A stretch of 64,000 nucleotides of DNA from Gordonia neofelifaecis NRRL B-59395 (GTDB lineage: Bacteria > Actinomycetota > Actinomycetes > Mycobacteriales > Mycobacteriaceae), in contig NZ_AEUD01000009.1 in the NCBI RefSeq assembly GCF_000192435.1, positions 62,001-126,000 on the forward strand, read 5' to 3'. The translations under genes were made by a program, and so were the position numbers. The notes below the pieces were generated by a model. That model was not told where the DNA came from. It was given only the letters and a program-made list of their open reading frames with translations, and made no database searches. This document shows positions 23,562 to 32,803 of this stretch, piece after piece. Each line of letters begins with the position of its first letter. Position 1 is the stretch's first letter.

Positions 23562-25400
23562 TCAGCTCAGATGGTGCACGTCCTGGAGTCCGTAGACGGG
23601 CGTGTCCAGCCCCTCGAACCGGGCCTTGAGCTGCAGTGCCAGGTACAGCGAGTAATGGCGTGACTGGTGCAGGTTGCCGCCGTGGAACCACAGACCCGGC
23701 TGCTGGGTCGGCTTCCACATGTTCCGCTGCTCGCCCTCCCACGGCCCCGGATCCTTGGCGGTGTCGGAGCCGAGCCCCCACACCTTGCCGACCCGGTCGG
23801 CCACCTCCTGCCCCATCAGGTCGGCCGCCCAGCCGTTCATCGAGCCGTAGCCGGTGGCGTAGACGACGACGTCGGCCGGGAGCTCGGTGCCGTCGTCGAG
23901 CACCACCGAGTTCTCGGTGAGGTGGTCGACGCCGCCGTGGGCAAGCTTGATGGTGCCGTCGGCGACGAGCTCGCAGGCGCCGACGTCGATGTAGTAGCCC
24001 GACCCGCGCCGCAGGTACTTCATGAACAGACCCGAGTCGTCGTCGCCGAAGTCCAACAGGAAGCCGGCCTTCTCGAGGCGGTCGTAATACTCCTTGTCCT
24101 GCTTGCGGATCTGGTCGTACACCGGGATCTGGAACTGGTGCATGATCTTGTACGGCAGCGACGCGAACGTCATGTCGGCCTTCTTGGTCGTCATGCCGGA
24201 CGCGACGGCCTCCTCGCTGTACAGACCGCCGAGGGCGATCTTCATCAGCGACGCCGACTTCACGACGTGCGTCGACGACCGCTGCACCATGGTGGTGTCG
24301 ACGCCGTTCTCGACCAGCGCCTTGCAGATGTCGTGCGCGGAGTTGTTCGCGCCGATGACGACGACCTTCTTACCGACATAGCCGTCCGGCCCGGGGTGCT
24401 GAGACGAATGGTGCTGCTCGCCGGCGAACACGTCCTGGCCTGTGAAACTCGGGACGTTCGCCTTGCCCGACATGCCGGTGGCCAGCACCAGCTGCGTCGG
24501 ATGCAGGGTCATCTGCTCGCCGTCGCGGACCAGTTCGACCGTCCAGCGGCCGGACGCCTCGTCGTAGTTCGCCGACGTGCACTCGGTCCTGGTCCAGTAC
24601 GGCACCTCCATCACCTTGGTGTAGAACTCCAGCCAGTCGCCGATCTTGTCCTTGGGCGCGAACACCGGCCAGTTCGACGGGAACGGCAGGTACGGAAGGT
24701 GGTCGTACCAGACGGGATCGTGCAGGCACAGGGTCTTGTAGCGGCCGCGCCACTGGTCGCCGGGGCGGTCGTGCTTGTCGACGACGATCGACGGCACCCC
24801 GAGCTGCCGCAGTCGCGCGCCGAGGGCGATGCCGCCCTGGCCGCCGCCGATGACGAGCACGTACGGCTGCACCGCCCGACCGAGCTCGGCCTCCTCGTCC
24901 TCCATCTTCTCCGCCCACGACCGGCGGTCGGGATCGCTGCCGTGCACCGCACCCATCGGCCGATTGAAGCCGCCGCGCTCCTCGTGGCCTTTCAGCTCCT
25001 GCAGCGTGGTCAGCAGCGTCCAGGCGCGGTCGACGCCGTCGTCGTCCTCACGGATCCTCAGGTGCCCGTCGCCCCGGCCCACCCGGGTCTCGAACTCGAT
25101 GAACGCCTCCACGACCCCGCCGGTCTCACTCGCCTCCTCGCTGCGCGCGAACCCGCCCGCGGCCGTGTCCGACTGCCGGTCGGTGAGCATGGCGATGATC
25201 TCCTCGCGCCCCTCGACGGTCTTCAGATTCCACGTGAACGCCACGAGATCGCGCCAGTAGGACTCTTCGACGAACAGCGCCGCGACCTGTGCCGGGTCCC
25301 CGGAGGCGAGTGCCTCGTCGAAGCTCGCGAGCCAGGCGTCGACGCGGTCGGAGGGTGTGCTCCGTCCGGTGTCTGCCGGGCGGTCGATGGTCTGCGTCAT
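23562..25400 (-). CDS. FAD/NAD(P)-dependent monooxygenase with N-terminal NTF2-like (SnoaL) domain
   Basis: A 612-residue fusion. Residues 15-150 are an NTF2/SnoaL-like fold (SFDEALASGDPAQVAALFVEESYWRDL). Residues 175-560 are a flavin monooxygenase with FAD motif GGGQGGIALGARL near 182, a VVVIGANNSAHDICKAL NADPH motif near 358 and the YATGYGS block near 530. Enzymes with this architecture are often called YUCCA-like or FMO-like, and the substrate is not predictable. ATG at 25400 has AAAGGA 9 bases upstream. Divergent from a GAF regulator over a 169-bp gap with three palindromes, so it is probably the regulated gene. Confidence 0.85.
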   Translation of the reverse strand: MTQTIDRPADTGRSTPSDRVDAWLASFDEALASGDPAQVAALFVEESYWRDLVAFTWNLKTVEGREEIIAMLTDRQSDTAAGGFARSEEASETGGVVEAFIEFETRVGRGDGHLRIREDDDGVDRAWTLLTTLQELKGHEERGGFNRPMGAVHGSDPDRRSWAEKMEDEEAELGRAVQPYVLVIGGGQGGIALGARLRQLGVPSIVVDKHDRPGDQWRGRYKTLCLHDPVWYDHLPYLPFPSNWPVFAPKDKIGDWLEFYTKVMEVPYWTRTECTSANYDEASGRWTVELVRDGEQMTLHPTQLVLATGMSGKANVPSFTGQDVFAGEQHHSSQHPGPDGYVGKKVVVIGANNSAHDICKALVENGVDTTMVQRSSTHVVKSASLMKIALGGLYSEEAVASGMTTKKADMTFASLPYKIMHQFQIPVYDQIRKQDKEYYDRLEKAGFLLDFGDDDSGLFMKYLRRGSGYYIDVGACELVADGTIKLAHGGVDHLTENSVVLDDGTELPADVVVYATGYGSMNGWAADLMGQEVADRVGKVWGLGSDTAKDPGPWEGEQRNMWKPTQQPGLWFHGGNLHQSRHYSLYLALQLKARFEGLDTPVYGLQDVHHLS

Positions 25401-25432
25401 GGCGGTGTTCCTTTCACTGCAGCCTTCTTGTT

Positions 25433-25544
25433 CTGTGATACACAGCACACTCCGGGCTGCCGATGCGGACAAGCGTTGCAGGGGGTTGCAAGGCGCTTGA
25501 CCCGCCGGGCGCGCAGCGTCAGGCTGGAGTGCATCGTGTGATGC
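25433..25544. promoter_or_regulatory. operator cluster between the NTF2-FAD monooxygenase and the GAF regulator
   Basis: Three inverted repeats lie in the divergent gap: CTGTG-N3-CACAG (25433-25445), TTGCA-N6-TGCAA (25476-25491, with further imperfect pairing AAGCG to GCGCTT outside) and GCATC-N4-GATGC (25531-25544). The second is the best candidate for the GAF regulator because it is central and has the wide spacing of activator sites. Assignment to a protein is inference. Confidence 0.4.
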
Positions 25545-25569
25545 CCGACACATTCGAGGAGCCTGCAGC

Positions 25570-26802
25570 ATGTCTCTGCCCCCGGCCCGATCGCCCCTGG
25601 AACCCGCGATCGTCCCCGGCGACGACCCCCGCGAGTTCGCCGCGGTGCTGCACGCGGTCTACGACGCGGCGCGGTCGGGCGACCGGCTGCCCGCGCGACC
25701 GAGGTCGGTGATCGGCGAATCGTGGGAGCGGGCCGCCACGGCAGGTGTCGACCCGGAGCACGGCTCGGTGGACGAACCGCTCGGCGCATCGGACGTGGAA
25801 CAGCGACGGACCGAGTCCGGCCTGGCCGACGTCCTGGAATCGATCACCGGGAACCTCGATGTCCTCGTGTCGGGCAGCGACAACGTCCTCATCGTCGCCG
25901 ACGCCTCCGGGCATGTGCTCTGGCGGGCCGGAGGCTCGCACGTCCTGCGCCGCGCCGACCACCTCGGGTTCACCGAAGGCGCATCGTGGGCCGAGCGCAA
26001 CGTCGGCACCAACGCGATCGGCACCGCCCTGGCGTCGCGTCAGGCGGTGCAGGTCTTCTCCGCCGAGCACTTCGTCCGGACCCATCACGCGTGGACCTGC
26101 ACCGGTGCACCCATCCGCGACCCGCGGACCGGAGACGTCCTCGGCGTGGTCGACGTCAGCGGGCCGGCGCCGTCGATCCATCCCGCGACCCTGGCCCTCG
26201 TCGACTCGGTGGCGCGACTGACCGAGGCCCAGCTCCGTGACGCCCACCGCATCCGGCTCGACCTGTTGCGCAGCGTCGCCGCGCCGATTCTGGCCCGCAG
26301 CGGTTCCCCGGCGGTGGCCGTCGACCCGCACGGGTGGGTGGCCGCCGTCGATCGAGTCTCCCCGCGCACCCGCGTGTCGTTGCCGCGCGACTTCAGCGCG
26401 GGGCGGTCGTACATCGGCGATCTCGGTCCCTGCGATGTCGAACCGCTGCCGGGAGGATGGCTGCTGCGCGTCACCCGACCGGACGAGACCGCCGTGACCA
26501 CACATGTCGACCTCGTCGAAGCGGCCGACGGGACCGCCGTCGTGCAGGTCGACTCAGCGAGCGGTTCGTGGGTGCTGCGCCCGTCACCGCGGCATTTCCA
26601 GATCCTCGGCCTGCTCGCCGCCAACCCCGCCGGACTGACGGCCGCCGAGTTGTCGGCGCACCTGTTCGGCTCCGCCGACCGGACGGTCACGGTGCGCGCG
26701 GAGATGTCACGGCTGCGTCGCCGCCTCGGCGGGCTGATGGCCGCCTCGCCGTATCGCTTCGCAGACGGCGTCAGCGTCGGGGTGCCGCCCGCCGCAGCGT
26801 GA
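25570..26802 (+). CDS. GAF-domain transcriptional regulator (AcoR-like sensor, winged-helix output)
   Basis: A 410-residue regulator. An N-terminal helical segment (PRSVIGESWERAATAGVDPEHG, near residue 45) is typical of AcoR-type activators. A GAF sensor domain follows at about 95-225 with the block GASWAERNVGTNAIGTAL and TCTGAPIRDP. There is no AAA+ sigma-54 domain. Instead residues 340-405 form a winged-helix-like output (ILGLLAANPAGLTAAELSAHLFG, then VRAEMSRLRRRLGGL). Actinobacteria use this GAF-only form next to oxidoreductase genes. Divergent from the NTF2-FAD monooxygenase, its likely target. The ligand is unknown. Confidence 0.85.
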   Translation: MSLPPARSPLEPAIVPGDDPREFAAVLHAVYDAARSGDRLPARPRSVIGESWERAATAGVDPEHGSVDEPLGASDVEQRRTESGLADVLESITGNLDVLVSGSDNVLIVADASGHVLWRAGGSHVLRRADHLGFTEGASWAERNVGTNAIGTALASRQAVQVFSAEHFVRTHHAWTCTGAPIRDPRTGDVLGVVDVSGPAPSIHPATLALVDSVARLTEAQLRDAHRIRLDLLRSVAAPILARSGSPAVAVDPHGWVAAVDRVSPRTRVSLPRDFSAGRSYIGDLGPCDVEPLPGGWLLRVTRPDETAVTTHVDLVEAADGTAVVQVDSASGSWVLRPSPRHFQILGLLAANPAGLTAAELSAHLFGSADRTVTVRAEMSRLRRRLGGLMAASPYRFADGVSVGVPPAAA

Positions 26803-26867
26803 TCTGACGGCGGTGCAGCGGTCGTCTAGCCTGGATCAGGAAACGGCCGATGTCCCAAAGGAGACGC

Positions 26868-27617
26868 ATGTTCGTCATCGCGCAGATCAGCGATCTCCAC
26901 TTCGACGGTGGGCCCGACCACCGCAGGCGCGTCGCGGCCGTGATGGACTACCTCAACGGACGTTGCGGCGGCCCGCGGAACATCGATGCGCTGCTCGTGA
27001 CCGGTGACGTCGCCGACGAAGGCCTGCCCGAGGAGTACCGAGAGGCGCTCGACGCCCTGTCCACGGACATCCCGATGCTGATGACCCTCGGCAACCACGA
27101 TGAGCGGGCCGCGTACAGCGCGGTCGTCCGCGGCGACGAGTGCAGTGAGCCGGTGAACTCCGCGCTTCACCTGTCGGGACTGCTGATCCTCGCGCTCGAC
27201 TCGTCGATTCCCGGTCGGTCGGACGGCTACATCGCCCGCGCCACCCTCGACTGGGCGCGCGCACAGATCGCGGAGTCCGGTCCCGACACCGACGTGCTGG
27301 TCTCGTTCCACCACCCCGCCGTACCGGTGGGCATCCCGTTCATCGACGACCGAAGGCAGCTCGACCCCGATCTGCTCGCCGAGTTCGTGGCCGAGCATCC
27401 GAACATCGTCGGCTGCGTCGCAGGCCACGCCCATACGCCCGCGACCACCACCTTCGCCGGAAGGCCGCACGTGATCGCACCCGGCGTCGCCTCGACCCTG
27501 AATCTCCCGTTCGAGGGCACCGATATCGTGAACGCGGCACAGCAGCCCGGCGTCGCGTTCCATCTCATCGACGACGATCACCGCCTCACCACCCACTTCC
27601 GCGGCGTCCCGGCGTAG
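26868..27617 (+). CDS. metallophosphoesterase, cyclic-nucleotide phosphodiesterase type (CpdA/Rv0805-like)
   Basis: A 249-residue calcineurin-like phosphoesterase with every metal motif: SDLHFDGG (D-x-H) near residue 8, TGDVADEG near 45, GNHDERAA near 75, SFHHPAVP near 150 and AGHAHTPA near 192. Members hydrolyse cAMP, as in CpdA and Rv0805, or other phosphodiesters. ATG at 26868 is preceded by AAAGGAG at a standard distance. It stands alone after the GAF regulator, 65 bases downstream on the same strand. The window also holds an adenylate cyclase gene, though far away. Confidence 0.87.
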   Translation: MFVIAQISDLHFDGGPDHRRRVAAVMDYLNGRCGGPRNIDALLVTGDVADEGLPEEYREALDALSTDIPMLMTLGNHDERAAYSAVVRGDECSEPVNSALHLSGLLILALDSSIPGRSDGYIARATLDWARAQIAESGPDTDVLVSFHHPAVPVGIPFIDDRRQLDPDLLAEFVAEHPNIVGCVAGHAHTPATTTFAGRPHVIAPGVASTLNLPFEGTDIVNAAQQPGVAFHLIDDDHRLTTHFRGVPA

Positions 27618-27690
27618 GACGGCGCGGCCGCGCGAACGTCCGCCCCGGCCTCGCCCCCAGGTTGCACTCTCCGCATTGCGTGACGGGCTG

Positions 27691-28084
27691 CGCGCCTAGG
27701 CCACTCGACAGGCCTGAGGCGGTGACCTGCGGAGAAACACGGCCTTCCGATCAGTTCAAATCAGCAGTGTTCGGCGTGACCATCTGGTGGTCACGCCGAA
27801 CACTGCCGATGCCAGAGCTGCCGATCAGTACCGCCCAGGTCCGTCGAGCAGCCCGCGAACGAAGTAAGCGAGCGTTGTCGGGACCCTCGTCGTCAGCACA
27901 CGAGCCTCGATACGCCGCGGCGCTTGCGCGCCGGGGCTACTCGACAATCCTGAAGCGGTGACCTGCGGAAATACAGGACCTTCCTTATAGACCCCGCACG
28001 CAGGTCTCGACACGCTCGACCAACCTGGGAGGAACTCACAGCTTTACGTTACGGAGCAGTGATCAGCGGAAACACTGGCCTTCC
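27691..28084. repeat. three diverged copies of an intergenic repeat in a 500-bp gene-free region
   Basis: The region 27618-28118 has no supported gene. It contains a unit of the form ACTCGACA..CCTGA(G/A)GCGGTGACCTGCGGA at about 27691-27748 and 27930-27984, with a shorter, more decayed copy at 28055-28084; all end in a GGCCTTCC or GGACCTTCC motif. Between copies two and three, 28003-28025 reads GGTCTCGACACGCTCGACC, related to the repeats at 61.7-62.0 kb. No transposase remnant is visible. Confidence 0.55.
27764..27806. terminator. perfect 19-bp hairpin
   Basis: Arms 27764-27782 and 27788-27806 pair perfectly with a 5-base loop. It lies 3' of the metallophosphoesterase gene, between convergent genes, so transcription termination is likely. 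It is embedded between two repeat copies and may belong to the repeat. Confidence 0.6.
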
Positions 28085-28118
28085 CTAGAGACTCGCGCAC
28101 TCGTCAGGCGGACAGCGA

Positions 28119-30932
28119 TCAGTCGTTCAGCTCGAACGCCAGCTGATTCAGCCCGGGATGCTCCGGATCGAGCCGAAGCCCCTCCCCGATCAGCTCCCAC
28201 GCTCGGGCACGACCCGCGTCGTCCCCGGTCTCCAACGCGATCAGGGCCTGCAGGTTCAGACCGTTCACCGCGAGCGGGAGCCAGTCGGCGGCCCGCGACC
28301 GTTCCACCACCGACCTCAGCAGCGTGACCGCCTCCTCCGGTGCGGAGGTGCGGAGGATGTCGGCGCGCGCGAGTTCGAGGCGAGTCCGTTCGAAGTCGAC
28401 GGGGCCCTCGACGCTCAGTTCGTCGTAGACGCGATCGGCGCGGTCGAGAAAGCCCTGGGCGGTGCCGTCGTCGCCGCCGAAATGCGCCGCGAGCGCGGCG
28501 GATCGGTACACCTCGCCGAGGTCGTACTGCGCACCGATCTCGGCGAAGAGTTCCGCGGCGCTGTCGAAGTCGGCCATCGCCTCGGGATGCCTGCCGAGAT
28601 CCATCAGCTCGCCCGCACGAGCCTGATGAAGCTGCGCGAGATAGCCGGGGTACTCGTCGTCCGCAGCGCCGTCGAGCACGCGGGAGAACGAGACGACGGC
28701 GTCGTCGGGCATCCTGGCCGCCACTTGCGCGCGACCGAGCACGACCAGCCCGGCGGCGACGGATTCATCGTCGTCGCGCTCGGACATCCGGTCGATCACC
28801 GGGCGGACCGTCTCGATGATCGACCGCGCATCGTCACCTCTGGTGAGCTGGATTCGCGCGAGGTCGAGGAGCGCGGCGTCGGCCTGATGATCGAGCCCCT
28901 CCACCATCCAGACGGCGATGGCCTGCTCCTGATCGGTCACCGCACCGTCGAGGTCGTCGGATGCGGTGATCCGCAGCTCCGCACGCTGCGCAAGCAGCGG
29001 CGCGCGCTGGGCGTATCGCGAGTTGTCGACTGCCGCATCCATCAGACGCAGGGCCGCGTGCTCGTCCGTCATCGACTGCAGTTGAGCCGCGAATCCGAGG
29101 ACACCCGCCAACTGGGCGTGCGCCTCGAGCCGTTGGTCGGACGTCGAGGCCACCTCGACCATCCGGCGAGCGGCGACGAGCGCGTCGTCGATGTCGGCGT
29201 CGGGCGAGAACCCCGCCGACGCGCGCATGGACGCCGCCATGATGTGCAGTGCCGCCGCGATCGACTGAGCGTCGGCCTCCACGGCACCCGGCCGGTCCGC
29301 GACCTGGTCCTCGACCAGTGGGATCTCCCCGGACAGACCGCGCCGGAGAGTGTCGAGCCCGGCGACGACCGCCTGGCCCGCACGTTCGGCGTCGAGCGGT
29401 TCGCTCGCGACGGCCACGAAACGCCAGTAGTGGGCCTGTGAGAGCGCCGACCACGACGGATCCGGGTCGGGCGCCTGCAGCAGCAGCTGCGGATCGAGCA
29501 GTCCCTGCGCCGCGGCTTCGGCGTCCGCCATCAACTCGGCCTGCGCGGCCAACGCCGGGAAGTCCGGACGAGCGGCCGCAGCGGCCTCCCGGAGCGCCGT
29601 CACCGCTGCGGGACGATCGGTGCGACGCAGATCGGACGCGAGCATGATCCGGGCCCGCGCGAGGGTTCGCCCGGACAGGTCGCCGATCCGCTCCGCGAGC
29701 GCCTCCGCGCAGGCCTGGGCACGGCGACTCGAGACGATCGAGAACACCGACATGCCCGTCATGAGTTCTTCTGCGGACCGCTCCGACACCGGTTTCACGC
29801 CCTCGTCCGGCGTCCCCGCCGCGCGCAGTCCGAGAGTCTCCTCGATCTCGCCGGACACCGCGTCGCTCGCGTTCCGGACGTCGAACTGCCTGGCGATGTC
29901 CCGCGCGACATCGGCGAGCTCGACGGCGAGATCGGCCGCCGGCCGGGCCTGGGCGGGACGGTTGCGGTCGACGCGCTGGGCGACCACGGCATCGGAGTCG
30001 ACCGCGGCGACCGACGCGAACACCGCGGACAGCGCGGCCGCGAGCCGAGCCCGGTCGAGCGGAGTGAAGCAGCGGTCGAGGTGCGGCAGTCGTTCGACGG
30101 CGAGTTCCCGCGCACGTCGGAGTTCACCGACTCGCAGCAGTGCTCGGATGGCTGCGGCATGACTCGTCGCGCCGGGGAACTCGCCGTAGATCCGGTCGAT
30201 GAACTCGGCACCGCGCACCACGTCCTCGCGGCGCCCCGCATCGGCGTACGCGCCGATCAGGGCGACATACGTCTCAGCGGGGAAGAAGCCGCAGCGGTCG
30301 CCGTCGTCGACCAGGTCAGGCTCCGACAGTTCCAGCGCCCGCGCATGGTCGCCACACCGGCTGTACAGCGCCGCGAACATCGCCCGAGCGCCTTCCTCGC
30401 AGGTGCCCGACGGCGGCGCGAAGTCCCGGCAGCCGTCGAGCAGCCGACGAGCCTCATCGACGTCGCCTCGGTGCAGGGCGATCTTCGCTCGGACGACGGT
30501 GACCAGCGCCTCCGACTCGTAGCGCGAGCCGCGCACCCGGCGAACCCAGTCGTCGAGCAGATGCTGCGCCTGGTCGAGCGAGAGTTCCGGCAGGTCGGCG
30601 ACCGATTCCAAGAAGTCGACGAGCGTGGTGCTGAACTGCTCCATCTGCGTCGGCTCGAGGTCGAGGCTCGCGGCCTGGCGGTCGTGGGCGCGGAGCATCC
30701 ACGCGAGCAGCGTCAGCACATCGGACCCGGTGCCCGACCACAGGCCCGCGTATGCCGCTTCCAACCGGACGACGAATCGCCAGTAGTCGTCGCCGAGTTC
30801 GTCGGCGCGCGCGATCAACGCCGGAAACGGCCCGAAGTCCTCGTGCCCGAACCGGGGATCGCCGTATCGCGCGTGCCACAGATCGTTGACGAACGTCTCC
30901 AGTCGCGGATCGTGGATGGGCTGCTCGGTCAT
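28119..30932 (-). CDS. large tetratricopeptide-repeat protein coupled to an Hsp90-like protein
   Basis: A 937-residue, mostly helical and acidic protein with many TPR-like helix pairs (for example RAKIALHRGDVDEARRLLDGC near 170, CGDHARALELSEPD near 205, and repeats in the last 300 residues such as QARAGELMDLGRHPEAMADFDSAAELF). No signal peptide, membrane segment or enzymatic motif is seen. Its ATG overlaps the stop codon of the Hsp90-like gene as ATGA, so the two are translationally coupled and probably made in fixed ratio. TPR proteins are the classic co-chaperones of eukaryotic Hsp90, which makes a physical complex plausible. The true start is the ATG at 30932; frame upstream of it belongs to the Hsp90 gene region. 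Confidence 0.85.
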   Translation of the reverse strand: MTEQPIHDPRLETFVNDLWHARYGDPRFGHEDFGPFPALIARADELGDDYWRFVVRLEAAYAGLWSGTGSDVLTLLAWMLRAHDRQAASLDLEPTQMEQFSTTLVDFLESVADLPELSLDQAQHLLDDWVRRVRGSRYESEALVTVVRAKIALHRGDVDEARRLLDGCRDFAPPSGTCEEGARAMFAALYSRCGDHARALELSEPDLVDDGDRCGFFPAETYVALIGAYADAGRREDVVRGAEFIDRIYGEFPGATSHAAAIRALLRVGELRRARELAVERLPHLDRCFTPLDRARLAAALSAVFASVAAVDSDAVVAQRVDRNRPAQARPAADLAVELADVARDIARQFDVRNASDAVSGEIEETLGLRAAGTPDEGVKPVSERSAEELMTGMSVFSIVSSRRAQACAEALAERIGDLSGRTLARARIMLASDLRRTDRPAAVTALREAAAAARPDFPALAAQAELMADAEAAAQGLLDPQLLLQAPDPDPSWSALSQAHYWRFVAVASEPLDAERAGQAVVAGLDTLRRGLSGEIPLVEDQVADRPGAVEADAQSIAAALHIMAASMRASAGFSPDADIDDALVAARRMVEVASTSDQRLEAHAQLAGVLGFAAQLQSMTDEHAALRLMDAAVDNSRYAQRAPLLAQRAELRITASDDLDGAVTDQEQAIAVWMVEGLDHQADAALLDLARIQLTRGDDARSIIETVRPVIDRMSERDDDESVAAGLVVLGRAQVAARMPDDAVVSFSRVLDGAADDEYPGYLAQLHQARAGELMDLGRHPEAMADFDSAAELFAEIGAQYDLGEVYRSAALAAHFGGDDGTAQGFLDRADRVYDELSVEGPVDFERTRLELARADILRTSAPEEAVTLLRSVVERSRAADWLPLAVNGLNLQALIALETGDDAGRARAWELIGEGLRLDPEHPGLNQLAFELND

Positions 30933-32692
30933 CGGTCGCCTGTCCGAGTCGCGAGATCCGCCAGCAGCATGATCGCCGCGTCCACATCGCGCGCGGCATC
31001 GGCGGACAGCGATCGATGTGCGCGCACCAGCGCCTGGCTGTAGACAGTCCGGACTAGCGCTCCGGCGATCGTCGGATCGGTGATCGACGGAAGTCTCCCG
31101 ACGAGCGTGTTCGTCACGTTGAGCACCAGCACCGGCCGACTGGGCACCTGCTGGTCCTGGGCGTCGACCGCCGCGACAGCGGCCAGCCACGCGTCGGCGT
31201 CCCCTGCCACCTCCGACAGCATCTCCCGGCGGTCCCCGGCGAGCTTGGCGGAGTCGTCGGTCAACAACAGACCGGACAGCTCCCCCGGCTCGATCGCCGT
31301 GAGGTCGACGTCGCAGCCGTACGGCGCCAGCGCCGTAGTCGCCAACGCGAGGGCCGCGGCGAACCTGGTGCGTTCGCTGTCGGGCACGTCGCCGAGCGCG
31401 GTCAACAGCACCTCCTGCGTGACGTACTCGCCTGCGATGCCGGGGTCGGCGGCCATCAGCGCCCGAATCACGCCGGTCTCGAACGCATAGCCCGCGTTGA
31501 CCAGCCCGTATCCGCGTCCGCCGAGAATGTCGCCGAGCACCCGGAAGTCGTCGACGCTGCCCGTGTAACGCAGGTCGCCGAATCGGGCGCGGAAGGTCGC
31601 CAGCGGCATCGGACCGTAGTTGGTCTCGAAGACGCAGTGCCGGTCGACGAAGCCGAGGAGTTCGGGCCGGTGCGCAGCCAGCGCCTTGATTCCCTGCTCG
31701 TGGACATTGAGGAACTTGGCGCGGGTGGCGGGCCGCTGTTCCAGTCCCGCGAGCCAGGTGAGCACCTGGTCGCCGAGCGACTCGACCACGCTCTGGAAGA
31801 GGTCGTCGCGGACCACGCTCTCCCGCGACGCCGTCGGCGTCAGCTCCGTGGAGTCGACGACGATCCGCACGAAATAGGCCCACTCGGGCAGCAGCTCGGC
31901 CAGGTCCCCCACCAGCAGACTCTTCACATACACGCGGTGTTCGGCGCGGGCGACGAGGTCGCCGCCGCTGGGCCGGACGAACGCGACACCGCGCAGCCCC
32001 GCCTCGGGGACCTCCACCTGGAAGGTGTCGAGCGGGGTGAAGCCCAGCTCGTCCTGGCAGTATGCGACCTGCGCGGCGACCCGCCGCCCCGTGTCGTCCG
32101 CGAACAGCTCGGCCGGTGGATTCACCCGGCGGCCGTTCACCGCGACCGGCGTCGGATGGACCGCGGTGTAACGTGCGGCGAGCGCGGCGACCCGCTCCGC
32201 GTCGAGCCATCGCTCGAAACCCGGGCGTGCGACGATCCGGACGGTGGTGCCGATCTCCCGCCGGTCGCCCGGCCCGGTCTCCACGGTCCCTCCGGCGTCG
32301 CCGATCCAGTGCACCGGGTCATGGCCGTCGGCCTTCGACGACACCTCGATGCGGTCCCCGGCCAGGAATCCGCTCAGCAGGCCGACCCCGAACTGGCCGA
32401 TGGTCGCCTGCTCGGAGAAGCCGAGTTCGTCGCGCTTCGAGCTCCGGCCGATGGTGCCCAGAAGCTCGGCGATCTGACCGGAATGCATCCCGACACCGCT
32501 GTCGGAGATGGTGAACTCGGTGCCGTCAGCGGTGACCTCGACGGTCGTCTCCGCCGTTCCCCGTACGGTCTGCGCATCGATGGCGTTCTGAAGCAGCTCG
32601 CGGACGAAGACGCCCGGATTGGTATACAGATTGTTCCCCAGCACATCGATGAGACCGCGCAGGTCGACATCGAAGACCCCTCTTTGCTCCAT
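30929..32692 (-). CDS. Hsp90-family (HtpG-like) ATPase paralogue
   Basis: A 587-residue GHKL ATPase of the Hsp90 family. The ATP site is intact: E32, N36 and D39 in FVRELLQNAIDA, then DSGVGM near 75, the lid GTIGRSSKRDEL and IGQFGVGLLSGFLAGD near 110. The middle-domain Arg block (TASRESVVRDD near 275) matches the conserved SRE segment. The C-terminal third is not recognisable as the HtpG dimerisation domain, and the protein is shorter than typical HtpG (about 630 residues), so this is a divergent paralogue rather than the housekeeping HtpG. First gene of a two-gene operon with the TPR protein. Divergent from a TetR gene over 111 bases. Confidence 0.87.
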   Translation of the reverse strand: MEQRGVFDVDLRGLIDVLGNNLYTNPGVFVRELLQNAIDAQTVRGTAETTVEVTADGTEFTISDSGVGMHSGQIAELLGTIGRSSKRDELGFSEQATIGQFGVGLLSGFLAGDRIEVSSKADGHDPVHWIGDAGGTVETGPGDRREIGTTVRIVARPGFERWLDAERVAALAARYTAVHPTPVAVNGRRVNPPAELFADDTGRRVAAQVAYCQDELGFTPLDTFQVEVPEAGLRGVAFVRPSGGDLVARAEHRVYVKSLLVGDLAELLPEWAYFVRIVVDSTELTPTASRESVVRDDLFQSVVESLGDQVLTWLAGLEQRPATRAKFLNVHEQGIKALAAHRPELLGFVDRHCVFETNYGPMPLATFRARFGDLRYTGSVDDFRVLGDILGGRGYGLVNAGYAFETGVIRALMAADPGIAGEYVTQEVLLTALGDVPDSERTRFAAALALATTALAPYGCDVDLTAIEPGELSGLLLTDDSAKLAGDRREMLSEVAGDADAWLAAVAAVDAQDQQVPSRPVLVLNVTNTLVGRLPSITDPTIAGALVRTVYSQALVRAHRSLSADAARDVDAAIMLLADLATRTGDR

Positions 32693-32803
32693 GCCTGTCG
32701 ATGGTAGGGGCCGACGCGGACATCGTCGTTCCGCAGTCCGGTCGGTGGGAGCCTGTGGACGAAGGGCGTCTCGACAGATTGATCTAGAGCGTACCCTCGA
32801 CGC

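Noticed and set aside
30933-32210. N-terminal extension of the TPR protein to 1363 codons
   Set aside because: This stretch is the Hsp90-like gene in another frame. The ATGA overlap at 30929-30932 gives the true junction.
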